The translations under genes and the position numbers were made by a program. The notes under the pieces were generated by a model, which was given only the letters and a program-made list of their open reading frames with translations, searched no databases and was not told the DNA's origin. This document shows, piece after piece, positions 51,142-58,731 of a DNA stretch of 64,000 bases; position 1 is the stretch's first letter, and each line of letters starts with the position of its first letter. The stretch comes from Streptomyces rugosispiralis (GTDB taxonomy: Bacteria; Actinomycetota; Actinomycetes; Streptomycetales; Streptomycetaceae), in NCBI RefSeq assembly GCF_024505145.1, contig NZ_JANIAA010000044.1, forward strand, positions 19,525-83,524. Reading direction: 5' to 3'.

Positions 51142-51795
51142 ATGGGAACATTCGCCACCGGCTGGGAGCCGGCAATGAGTCCGCGAGCCGCGGAGGGGGA
51201 CACGGCACCCACGCGGTTCGACGATCACCTGGCCGCGCAGTTGCTGACCCAGCGCATCGTCTTTCTCGGCACACAGGTGGACGAGGTGTCCGCGAACCGG
51301 GTGTGCGCGCAGATGCTGCTGCTCTCGGCCGAGGATCCGCGGTCGGACATCAGCCTCTACGTCAACAGCCCGGGTGGTTCGGTGACGGCGGGGCTGGCGA
51401 TCTACGACACGATGCGGCTGATTCCGAACGACGTCTCCACGCTCGTCATGGGATTCGCCGCCAGCATGGGGCAGTTTCTGCTCACCGTCGGCACGACGGG
51501 AAAGCGCTACGCGCTGCCGAATTCCCGCATCATGATGCATCAGCCATCGGCCGGTATCGGAGGGAGCACGGCCGATATCGCGATTCAGGCCGAGAATCTC
51601 GAATTCATGAAGCGGTCGATCGAGCGGATCACCGCGGAACACACCGGGCAGAGCGTGGAGACCATTTCGCGCGACGGTGACCGCGACCGGTGGTTCACAC
51701 CGGAGCAGGCGAAGGAGTACGGAATGGTCGACCGGGTCGTGGAGTCGCTCGCGGACGTACGGCCCGCCGGTACGCGGCGCAGGATGGGGATCTGA
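51142..51795 (+). CDS. clpP3: ATP-dependent Clp protease proteolytic subunit, ClpP3
   Basis: 217 residues from ATG 51142, behind GGGAGG. Full catalytic triad: Ser in MGFAASMGQFLL, His in RIMMHQPSAG and Asp in ISRDGDRDRWF. The N-terminal RIVFLGTQVDE and YVNSPGGSVTAGLAIYDTM are standard. In Streptomyces the clpP3-clpP4 pair is a back-up set induced when clpP1 is impaired and repressed by PopR. ClpP4 starts 1 base past the stop, so the pair is coupled. Confidence 0.95.
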   Translation: MGTFATGWEPAMSPRAAEGDTAPTRFDDHLAAQLLTQRIVFLGTQVDEVSANRVCAQMLLLSAEDPRSDISLYVNSPGGSVTAGLAIYDTMRLIPNDVSTLVMGFAASMGQFLLTVGTTGKRYALPNSRIMMHQPSAGIGGSTADIAIQAENLEFMKRSIERITAEHTGQSVETISRDGDRDRWFTPEQAKEYGMVDRVVESLADVRPAGTRRRMGI

Positions 51796-51796
51796 C

Positions 51797-52402
51797 ATGG
51801 GGCAGTACACGATTCCGACCGTCGTCGAGCGCACCACACAGGGGGAGCGGGCGTACGACATCTACAGCAGGTTGCTGTCCGAGCGGATCATCTTCCTCGG
51901 TACGGAGATCGACGACGGCGTGGCCAACGTCGTCATCGCGCAGCTGCTCCACCTCGAATCGTCGAGCCCGGAGCAGGAGGTCGCGATCTACATCAACTCA
52001 CCGGGCGGCTCGTTCACCTCGCTGATGGCGATCTACGACACGATGACGTTCGTGTCCGCGCCCATCTCCACGTTCTGCGTGGGGCAGGCGGCCTCGACCG
52101 CGGCGGTGCTGCTGGCCGGGGGAGACCCCGGGCGGCGGTTCGTACTGGAGCACTCCCGGGTGCTGCTGGGACAGCCGGTGAGCGGTGGTCAGCAGGGGAC
52201 GGTCTCGGACCTCAGCCTGCAGGCCAAGGAGATGCTCCGGATCCGCTCGCAGGTCGAGGAGGTGCTCGCGCGCCACACGCCCCACGACGCCGCCACGCTC
52301 CGCGCCGATATGGACCGCGACAAGGTCTTCACGGCGGAGGAGGCGGTGGCGTACGGGCTCGCCGACGAGGTGCTGAGCCGGCGGACGGGCCGGGGTTTTT
52401 GA
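51797..52402 (+). CDS. clpP4: Clp protease subunit ClpP4, catalytic His replaced
   Basis: 201 residues from ATG 51797. ClpP fold with RIIFLGTEIDD, YINSPGGSFTSLMAIYDTM, nucleophile Ser in VGQAASTAAVLLAGG and the Asp-containing RADMDRDKVFTAEEA. The catalytic His expected in the V-M-I-H-Q-P strand is Gly here (RVLLGQPVSGG), so this subunit should be inactive alone and may serve as the structural or regulatory ring with ClpP3. Coupled to clpP3; popR lies convergent 44 bases further. Confidence 0.94.
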   Translation: MGQYTIPTVVERTTQGERAYDIYSRLLSERIIFLGTEIDDGVANVVIAQLLHLESSSPEQEVAIYINSPGGSFTSLMAIYDTMTFVSAPISTFCVGQAASTAAVLLAGGDPGRRFVLEHSRVLLGQPVSGGQQGTVSDLSLQAKEMLRIRSQVEEVLARHTPHDAATLRADMDRDKVFTAEEAVAYGLADEVLSRRTGRGF

Positions 52403-52445
52403 CGGTGTCGGTGTCTCAGGGGGCGGCGCCTCGGGCGGCGGTGGT

Positions 52446-53021
52446 TCAGGCGGCCAGGCGTACGTCGCCCTGCCGCCCCGCGTGCCGCGCCCCGCGGTCC
52501 GCGACGGACGTGGCGGAGGTGACGGACGTCGCGGAAGTGACAGACGTGAGGGACGTGACCGACCTCGCCGCGCCGTCGCGCCGCCGCGGGCCGGAGACGA
52601 GGCGGATCAGCTCGCCCTGGGCCATCGCGAGGAGGTCGGCCAGCCCGAGGCCGAGTGCGCGGGCGGCGGCCGCGAGGACCTCGGACGACGCCTCCTTGCG
52701 GCCGCGTTCGAGCTCGGAGAGGTACGGCATCGAGATCCGGGCCGCCTCGGCCACGTCCTTGAGCGTGCGCTCCTGGGCGAGGCGCTCGCGCCGCAGCACG
52801 CCACCGACGACATCCCGCCACAAGGGCTCCTTCACCGGCTCCCGGCCGGGCCGCTCCGGTCCGCCGGGGGCACCCGGGGCGCCCGGAACGGCGGGGGTCG
52901 CCGGGGCGGGGGCGGCCGCGGGGGCTCCGGCCCCGGCGGTGGCTCCCGCCCGGTGCGCCGGGTCCGCGGTGGCCGGACGCAGGGGAATGACGCGGGCTCG
53001 GTTCGACGCGTGGCTGCTCAC
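52446..53021 (-). CDS. popR: PopR-like transcriptional regulator of clpP3-clpP4
   Basis: 191 residues from GTG 53021, behind GAGGGG. An Ala/Pro/Gly-rich N-terminus (about residues 15-60) precedes an XRE domain of ClgR/PopR type: LRRERLAQERTLKDVAEAAR, then ISMPYLSELERGRKEASSEV (HTH recognition helix). The C-terminus has a Ser/Thr/Val repeat (VTSLTSVTSATSVTSATSV) and ends RLAA. PopR is degraded by ClpP1/P2 through terminal Ala residues (established knowledge), so this LAA end would be the degron. Adjacent to and convergent with clpP3-clpP4. Confidence 0.9.
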   Translation of the reverse strand: MSSHASNRARVIPLRPATADPAHRAGATAGAGAPAAAPAPATPAVPGAPGAPGGPERPGREPVKEPLWRDVVGGVLRRERLAQERTLKDVAEAARISMPYLSELERGRKEASSEVLAAAARALGLGLADLLAMAQGELIRLVSGPRRRDGAARSVTSLTSVTSATSVTSATSVADRGARHAGRQGDVRLAA

Positions 53022-53065
53022 CCCCTCAGAGTAGGAGCGTCGCGCCCGACGGGAAGGGGACAGCG

Positions 53066-53081
53066 TTCTGCCCTTGGCGAA
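53066..53081. promoter_or_regulatory. PopR-like operator before popR
   Basis: TTCTGCC-CTT-GGCGAA, about 45 bases upstream of the popR start. Same core as the site before clpP3, suggesting autoregulation. Confidence 0.5.
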
Positions 53082-53234
53082 TCGCTCATGCGTTCGGCCC
53101 GGGGCGGGTGGCGCGAACCGGACCGCGCACACCCCGCGCATCCCCGGCGAGGAGCCCCGTTGTCAGTGCCGGGCCCTAGCGTATGGCTGTCCTTATTCAC
53201 GCTTGCTGGGCTGCTTGCGTAACTCGGACACGGC

Positions 53235-53268
53235 GGGGGCCGGGCCCAACAGCGCGGGTCCGGCCCCC
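53235..53268 (-). terminator. Hairpin after the histidine phosphatase gene
   Basis: GGGGGCCGGGCCC (53235-53247) pairs with GGGTCCGGCCCCC (53256-53268), one G-T wobble, 8-base loop. It lies 73 bases downstream of the phosphatase stop on the minus strand. The rest of the 53022-53340 spacer shows only the operator and promoter region of popR. Confidence 0.6.
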
Positions 53269-53340
53269 GGCGGAAAGACGGTCCGCCCGCGCGGGGCAGC
53301 GGGGCCCGGGGGCCACGGGGTCACGGGGTCACGGGGCCGG

Positions 53341-54033
53341 TCAGGAGGTGATCCGCAGCTCCGGCGGATAGCCGGTCCAGCGCAGTGGCGCGGGCAGGTG
53401 CGCCATGTCGTTGGAGAAGAGCACCGAGGGCGGTCGGCCGGGCGGAGGCCGGCGGATGACGGTCAGCGCCGCGTTGCACTGGTTGAGGCCGAGCCAGCGC
53501 CACTTCGGGGCGTCGAGCACGGCCCGGACCAGCCAGCCGATGAGGAAGTTGTGCGTCACGACCAGCTCATGGCGGTCCTCGGGCCCGTCCACCGGACCCA
53601 TGAAGCGCTCCTCGGCGGCACGGGCCAGCAGCGGGCCGCGGGCGCGCTCTCCGGGGGGAAAGCGATGGACGAATTCGAGCAGGAAGTCGGCGGAATCGGC
53701 GGGCAGTTCGTCCCGCCGGGGCGTGTACGGCACATAGTCCCCGGCCGGTTCGCAGGCATGTGCCGGTACGCCGTCGAGTTGGTCGCCGATCAGCCGGGCG
53801 GTCTCGGCCGCCCGGGGCAGCGGGCCGTGGTGGATCGCCGACAGCGGAACGCCCCGGAGCCGCTCGCCGAGCAGCGTGGCTTGGCGGCGGCCGGTGGGCG
53901 TGAGCGCGCCTTCGTCCGGCGTGGCCTCGCCGTGGCGGGTCAGATAGAGATAGCGGGTGGCGTAGGGCGTGTGGGTCTCGTGAGCCGTGTGGGGCGTGTG
54001 AGCTGTGTGGGTCGAGGTCATGGTCGCGGTCAT
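53341..54033 (-). CDS. Histidine phosphatase-family protein
   Basis: 230 residues from ATG 54033; ATG 54021 is the alternative. A Thr/His-rich leader (STHTAHTPHTAHETHTP, encoded by ACAC repeats) precedes the core: LTRHGEATPDEG (catalytic His in RHG), second Arg in GPLPRAAETARLI and second His in LVVTHNFLIGWL. This is the phosphoglycerate mutase-like fold that dephosphorylates small molecules. Substrate unknown. The MASE1 remnant lies just upstream on the same strand. Confidence 0.9.
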   Translation of the reverse strand: MTATMTSTHTAHTPHTAHETHTPYATRYLYLTRHGEATPDEGALTPTGRRQATLLGERLRGVPLSAIHHGPLPRAAETARLIGDQLDGVPAHACEPAGDYVPYTPRRDELPADSADFLLEFVHRFPPGERARGPLLARAAEERFMGPVDGPEDRHELVVTHNFLIGWLVRAVLDAPKWRWLGLNQCNAALTVIRRPPPGRPPSVLFSNDMAHLPAPLRWTGYPPELRITS

Positions 54034-54219
54034 GGTCCCTGTCCGTCGAGAGTCGCTGGAAGGGATGGCCGGTGGCGGGTGGCGGGTTCCACCTGCGCCC
54101 CGCCTGTTCCGGTGGCCCCCGCCTGTCGCGTCGGCTCCCGCCTGTCCCGCTGGCTCCCGCCCGCGCCCCGCCTGCCCCGGCGGTGCCCGTGGGCGCATCC
54201 GGCGGCGCCGTAGTAGGCC

Positions 54220-55054
54220 CTAGTGGTCGGAGAACGGGCCGGTACCCTCCGCCGTCGAGGCGACCGCGAGGACCGTGACGATGAGCGAGCAGGGGGCGGC
54301 GCCCGCGAGCTGGAAGCGCAGGGCGGCCCAGATCAGGAACGGGAAGACCAGGAAGAGCAGGCTGACCTCCGTCCGCATGGCCACCAGCGCGACGCCCGCC
54401 GTGCCCAGCAGCAGGGCCACCGCCTCCAGCAGGCGGTACGGGCCGACGCCGCGCGGGAGCCGGGCGCGGCGGAGCACCAGCGGCGGAGCACCAGCGGCGG
54501 AGCACCAGCAGTACGGGGGTGATCACCAGGACGCCCATCGCGTCGCCCGTCCACCACACCGACCAGGTGGTCCAGAAGTCACCCGGCGCGAGCGCGCCGG
54601 ACAGCAGGAGCGCGGCGGTGCCCACCGTGGCGCTGATCAGCATGCCCGCCAGGGCACCGAGGAAGACCAGGGCCAGCGCGTCCCGCAGCCGGTCCACGGC
54701 GGGCCGGAAGCCCATGCGCCGCAGCAGCGGATATGAGCAGACCGGGGCCAGGGTGTTGCCCGCCACGATCGCGAGGACCGCCAGGGGTGACGGGCCGATG
54801 GGGGCGTTGACCGCGACGGCGCCGAGGGCGATGCCCGGCCAGGCCATCGGGCCCAGCGCCAGCAGACAGGCCAGGGCGATACCGGTCGGCGGCCACAGCG
54901 GGGTGACCTGACCGCGCACCAACTCCTGGAGCAGTCCGATCCTGGCGCCCGCGTAGTAGAGGGCGGCGACGGCCATGAGCCGCAGCGCGGTGGCGCCGTG
55001 GCGCCGGAGGCCGTTGTTCCGCCGGATCCCCGTATGGCGCGCCACAGCGGCCAT
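54220..55054 (-). pseudogene. MASE1-domain membrane protein, frameshifted
   Basis: From ATG 55054 (ATG 55138 possible) the frame reads a MASE1 sensor domain: LYYAGARIGLLQELVRGQVTP, PPTGIALACLLALGPMAWPG, NTLAPVCSYPLLRRMGFRP and WWTGDAMGVLVITPVLLVLR. The reading frame is then lost in a triplicated 14-bp unit (54468-54509). In the next frame the same domain resumes as RLLEAVALLLGTAGVALV and FLVFPFLIWAALRFQLAGAA and stops at TAG 54220, after GTGPFSDH. One or four repeat copies would restore the frame. No GGDEF, PAS or kinase follows, so the gene may be truncated as well. Confidence 0.75.
54468..54509. repeat. 14-bp unit in three perfect copies inside the MASE1 gene
   Basis: GGCGGAGCACCAGC at 54468, 54482 and 54496 without a mismatch. 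Because 14 is not a multiple of 3, copy number sets the reading frame of the gene it lies in. Confidence 0.92.
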
Positions 55055-55416
55055 CAGACTACGGGCGCCCTCGGGCGGCGCGGCGGACACGCGGCCACCG
55101 GGGCGGGGCTCGCCCGTACGCAGCACACGCTCGCCCATAGGCGGCCCCCGAATCACCGCCGGGGCCATTCGGCGTCCCCGCCGCCACCAACGGCCTGATC
55201 GTGAACGGGTGGTGAGGCGAATCCTCGGCCCGCTCCGACCTCAGCCGTGGGGACGGATCCGCACCGTTCACCTCGGCCGGGATCGGAGCGGCCGGCCGAC
55301 CCGGTGAAGTACGAGAGGCCATGTCATCAACAACACGGGCGGGTCATCCAATTCCGGCAACAATGCGGCGAACCTCGTGAACTGTCCGTAGTGCCCTCCG
55401 TCACACGGACGACCCC

Positions 55417-55458
55417 GTGCCCGCGATACGGCCCCTTCCCGGGTCGTATCGCGGGCAC
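55417..55458. promoter_or_regulatory. Perfect 14-bp inverted repeat before the hydrolase
   Basis: GTGCCCGCGATACG (55417-55430) with its exact complement at 55445-55458, and a 14-base spacer that contains CCCGGG. It lies between divergent genes, about 100 bases before the hydrolase ATG; either an operator or an RNA hairpin in its leader. The remainder of the 55055-55559 spacer has no clear gene. Confidence 0.6.
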
Positions 55459-55559
55459 GCATATGCGCACCGGGCTTGCCCACCCGAAGCGGGAGACGTC
55501 ACCGTTGTCCCCCACGGGCACGCGCCGCGCGCCCGTATTCGACTGGGACCGGAGGTGCC

Positions 55560-56342
55560 ATGGGACCGATCGTTCCACCCCTCGTTCCACCGTACGAAAC
55601 CGTCGGCGACGGGCCGCACCATGTGATGGCGGTGCACGGCTGGTTCTCGGACCGGGCCGCGTACGCCGCGATGCTGCCGCACGTCGACCGGCGCGGGTTC
55701 ACCTATGTGCTGCCCGATCTGCGCGGCTACGGCGAGGCGCGCGACATCCCCGGCGCGTACACCACCGGCGAGGCCGGGGGCGATCTGCTCGCGCTCGCCG
55801 ATCACCTCGGCTGGGAGCGGTTCTCGCTCATCGGCCACTCGATGGGCGGGGCCGTCGTCCAGCGCGTCGTGGCGGCCGCCCCGCAGCGGGTCCGCCGGCT
55901 GGTCGGGGTCGCGCCGGTGCCGGCCAGCGGGGTGCCGATGGAGGGCGAGCAGTGGCAGCTGTTCGCGGCCGCCGCCGACCGCCCGGAGAACCGCCGGGAG
56001 ATCATCGACCTGACCACCGGCGGCCGCCACCCGGCCGCCTGGCTGGATCTGATGGTGCGGCACTCACTGGAGCACAGCGACCCCAAGGCGCTCCGGGCGT
56101 GGCTGGACTCCTGGGCGCTGGAGGACTTCCACGAGGACATAGCCGGTGCCCAGGTGCCGGTCCGGATCGTGGTCGGCGCCCACGACCCCGCGCTCACGGC
56201 GGAGGTGATGCGGCAGACCTGGCTGCGCTGGTACGTCAACGCCGAGCTGGTGGAGCTGGAGTTCGCCGGACACTACCCCGCCGATGAGACACCCCAGGAA
56301 CTCGTACGAGCCGTGGAGGACTTCATCACGGCTGACGCGTAG
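55560..56342 (+). CDS. Alpha/beta hydrolase
   Basis: 260 residues from ATG 55560, behind GGAGG. Catalytic triad visible: Ser in SLIGHSMGGAVVQRV, Asp in VVGAHDPALTAEV and His in EFAGHYPADETP. Oxyanion region MAVHGWFSDRAAY. Cytosolic esterase/hydrolase of the haloperoxidase/3-oxoadipate lactonase type; substrate unknown. Its last 17 bases overlap the end of the convergent transglycosylase gene. Confidence 0.92.
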   Translation: MGPIVPPLVPPYETVGDGPHHVMAVHGWFSDRAAYAAMLPHVDRRGFTYVLPDLRGYGEARDIPGAYTTGEAGGDLLALADHLGWERFSLIGHSMGGAVVQRVVAAAPQRVRRLVGVAPVPASGVPMEGEQWQLFAAAADRPENRREIIDLTTGGRHPAAWLDLMVRHSLEHSDPKALRAWLDSWALEDFHEDIAGAQVPVRIVVGAHDPALTAEVMRQTWLRWYVNAELVELEFAGHYPADETPQELVRAVEDFITADA

Positions 56343-57024
56343 CCGCCGGTGGGGAGCCGGAGGCGGGCCCGGACGGATCGCCGGAGGGCGAGGGGGAGTC
56401 CGGTGTGGAGGGTGAGGCGGAGGCACCGCCGGTGTGCTTCGCCTCGCTCTCCTGGTACTTTTTCTCGCTCTTCCGGTACTTGGGCAGCAGCTCGTTCAGG
56501 ATCTTGTCGACGTACTCCTGCGTCTCGAGGATCTTCGGGATGCCGCGGGCCCGGAGCACCGCGTTCGGCCCCGCGTTGTACGCCGCGAGCGCGAGCCGGG
56601 TCGAGCCGAGCTTGGTCCCGCTGCCCGGAACCGCCTTGACCACCTGGTACAGATGGCACATGTAGCGGGCCTGTGAGGGGATGGCGTCGCGGGGCTCCCA
56701 GACGTCGGCCTTGCCGTCGCCGTCGCCGTCCTGGCCCCACTCCTTCCAGGTGACCGGGGAGAACTGCGAAATGCCCTGGGCGTGCCCGGAGTCCGCGTCC
56801 CGGCGCCAGCCGCTCTCCGCGTCGATCTGGGCGGCCAGCAGCGGCACGCTCAGCGCGGAGCAGGTACGGACCGCGGCCTCCACGACGGGCCGCCTGGCCT
56901 CCGGGATCACCGGCAGCTCGGGCTCCGAGGGCTCGGTGAGATGCCGTACGACCAGGACCGCGGCGACGACCAGGGCGAGGCCCGCGAGGAACGCGGCGAC
57001 CATCCCGGCGGCGCGGGTCAGCAT
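56326..57024 (-). CDS. Lytic transglycosylase (SLT domain), membrane-anchored
   Basis: 232 residues from ATG 57024. N-terminal signal anchor AAGMVAAFLAGLALVVAAVLVV, then an SLT fold with the catalytic Glu in AAQIDAESGW, GHAQGISQFSPVTWKEWGQD, a Ca2+-loop-like DGDGDGKADVWEP and LALAAYNAGPNAV. It cleaves peptidoglycan glycan strands outside the membrane. The tail is Lys/Glu-rich, then Ser/Pro-rich (about residues 195-232). 3' overlap with the hydrolase. Confidence 0.92.
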   Translation of the reverse strand: MLTRAAGMVAAFLAGLALVVAAVLVVRHLTEPSEPELPVIPEARRPVVEAAVRTCSALSVPLLAAQIDAESGWRRDADSGHAQGISQFSPVTWKEWGQDGDGDGKADVWEPRDAIPSQARYMCHLYQVVKAVPGSGTKLGSTRLALAAYNAGPNAVLRARGIPKILETQEYVDKILNELLPKYRKSEKKYQESEAKHTGGASASPSTPDSPSPSGDPSGPASGSPPAATRQP

Positions 57025-57108
57025 GCCGGAGCCGGCACGATGGGGGTACGCATGCAGGGACCGTAGCCGGTATCGCGGGCCGATCCGTAATCGGTCGCCG
57101 ACACGGCC

Positions 57109-57798
57109 CTACCGCGCCTGGTGGGCACCGGGCAGCGGCTGCCCGGCCGGACCCGTGGGGAGCGGACCCGCCGCCCTCTCAGCCGGGCGCTTCATCACAT
57201 ACGCGGCACCGGCGCCCGCCGCGAACAGTGCGAGCACCGAGACCGCCGTGCCGAGCCAGGTGGCGCCGAGCCACTGGCCGCCGACATAGCCGAGGGCCAC
57301 GCTGTACGCCGCCCAGGCGAGCCCGGCCACCGCCGACCACGGCAGGAATTCCTTCACCCTCCGGTGGGCCGCGCCCGCGCTCAGGCTGACGACCGAGCGT
57401 CCCGCGGGCGCGAAGCGGGCTATGACCACGAGCGGACCGCCGCCGCGCACCAGCGCGGTGCCCAACTTCTCCTGTGCGGAGGTGAGTCGGCGGGAGCGGG
57501 CGATGGCGCGGTCGAGCCGGTCGCTGCCGCGCCAGGCCAGCCGGTAGGCGACCATGTCCCCGAGGACGGAGGCGGTCGCGGCGCACAGCATCAGTCCGAA
57601 CATGGCGGGGAAGTCGGCGGCGCCGGCCTGGCGCACCACGCCGACGGCGTCAACGGTGGTGCCGGCGGCCGCGGTGGCGGCGGTGATGACCAGAACTCCG
57701 CTGGGCAGAACGGGCAGGAAGACATCGAGCAGGACGGATGCCCCGATCACCGCGTAGATCCATGGGGTGTTGGTCAGCGACCCCAAATGTTCCAACAA
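57109..57798 (-). CDS. DedA-family membrane protein
   Basis: About 229 residues from TTG 57798, which has GGGAG at good distance and gives the usual DedA N-terminus (LLEHLGSLTNTPWIYAVIGA); an in-frame ATG at 57834 is possible. Features: LLDVFLPVLPSGVLVITAAT, a Gly-rich GDMVAYRLAWR segment, a conserved ARFAPAGRSVVSLSAGAAHR (the F-x-R-x3-G-R motif) and a C-terminal pair of TM helices. The family is linked to lipid flipping and membrane-potential maintenance. Confidence 0.88.
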   Translation of the reverse strand: MLEHLGSLTNTPWIYAVIGASVLLDVFLPVLPSGVLVITAATAAAGTTVDAVGVVRQAGAADFPAMFGLMLCAATASVLGDMVAYRLAWRGSDRLDRAIARSRRLTSAQEKLGTALVRGGGPLVVIARFAPAGRSVVSLSAGAAHRRVKEFLPWSAVAGLAWAAYSVALGYVGGQWLGATWLGTAVSVLALFAAGAGAAYVMKRPAERAAGPLPTGPAGQPLPGAHQAR

Positions 57799-58025
57799 CG
57801 TTCTACTCCCGATCCCGGTCCCCCCGCTGCGCATGTCGCCGGGAAGCGGCAGGCGTCAGCCTGTAACAGCCATACAGCGTACGCCTGTGCCTGAAGAGGA
57901 TAACGGTAAGGGGTGTGATGATGTTGTTCGAATCACGCCATGCGGGGCGTTCGGCCCCGCATGGCGCGATGGTCGATGTGACCTCGAATGCGCGGAACTG
58001 ACGGCCGGACGAGGTGACATCCGGC

Positions 58026-58128
58026 CGCCGTCCGTCAGGCCCGGGGCGGTTCGCCGTCCGTCAGGCCCGGGGCGGTTCGCCGTCCGTCAGGCCCGGGACG
58101 GTTCGCCGTCCGTCAGACCCGGGACGGC
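58026..58128. repeat. Four 26-bp tandem units at the doxX 3' end
   Basis: TCCGTCAGGCCCGGGGCGGTTCGCCG-type units start at 58031, 58057, 58083 and 58109. The last overlaps the doxX stop (58113-58115), so the repeat continues into its final codons. The remaining gap up to the DedA promoter has no gene. Confidence 0.9.
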
Positions 58129-58592
58129 TCGCGCCGCGCTTCCGGCGCCGCCTCGCTCGCGCGGGCCGAGCCGAATATCCGGTCCAGCGCCCAGGGGCCG
58201 GGTCCGGTGAAGACGATCAGCAGCAGGGCCCAGCAGAACATCGCGGCGGGCTCGCCGCCGTTCTGGATGGGCCACAGCTTCTCGGGCTGGTGCTCGTGGA
58301 AGTACGCGTAGGCCATCGAGCCCGACGAGATGAAGGCCGCGCTGCGGCTGCCGACGCCGAGCATCACCAGCGCGCCGCCGACGAGCTGGATGACGGCCGC
58401 GTACCAGCCGGGCCAGGTGCCGGCCTCGATGGTCTTGCCGGTGCCCATCATGCCGCCGAACCAGCCGAGCAGCGACGAGGCGCCGTGGCAGAAGAACAGC
58501 AGCCCGACCACGATGCGGAAGAGGGAGAGGGCATACGGCTTGGCGCCGTCGAGCGCCTCGCCGAGGGTGCGGGGGGTGGGGGAAGAAGGCAT
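58113..58592 (-). CDS. DoxX-family membrane protein
   Basis: 159 residues from ATG 58592, behind AAGGAG. Four TM helices of DoxX type: LFRIVVGLLFFCHGASSLLGWFG, YAAVIQLVGGALVMLGVG, AFISSGSMAYAYFHEHQPEK and MFCWALLLIVFTG. Actinobacterial DoxX proteins are linked to redox balance and detoxification in the membrane. An iron-box-like dyad and a possible promoter lie upstream. Tandem repeats end the gene. Confidence 0.9.
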   Translation of the reverse strand: MPSSPTPRTLGEALDGAKPYALSLFRIVVGLLFFCHGASSLLGWFGGMMGTGKTIEAGTWPGWYAAVIQLVGGALVMLGVGSRSAAFISSGSMAYAYFHEHQPEKLWPIQNGGEPAAMFCWALLLIVFTGPGPWALDRIFGSARASEAAPEARREPSRV

Positions 58593-58639
58593 GGGAGGGG
58601 AGCTCCTTGCTCCTGGGGACGGGGAACAGCGGAAACGCC

Positions 58640-58669
58640 AGGTTAGGTTCCCCTCACCTTTTGTTGCAA
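58640..58669 (-). promoter_or_regulatory. Possible doxX promoter with iron-box-like dyad
   Basis: On the minus strand TTGCAA (58669-58664) and TAACCT (58645-58640) are spaced 18 bases, a fair housekeeping promoter. Overlapping it, AGGTTAGG-TTCC-CCTCACCT (58640-58659) resembles IdeR/DmdR half-sites, but with a longer gap than the consensus TTAGGTTAGGCTAACCTAA. Confidence 0.4.
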
Positions 58670-58731
58670 GTTCAAGTTCCTGCCAATGTGACTGCCCCGG
58701 AGACCCCTTCCTGACACCCCGAACCCGCTCC

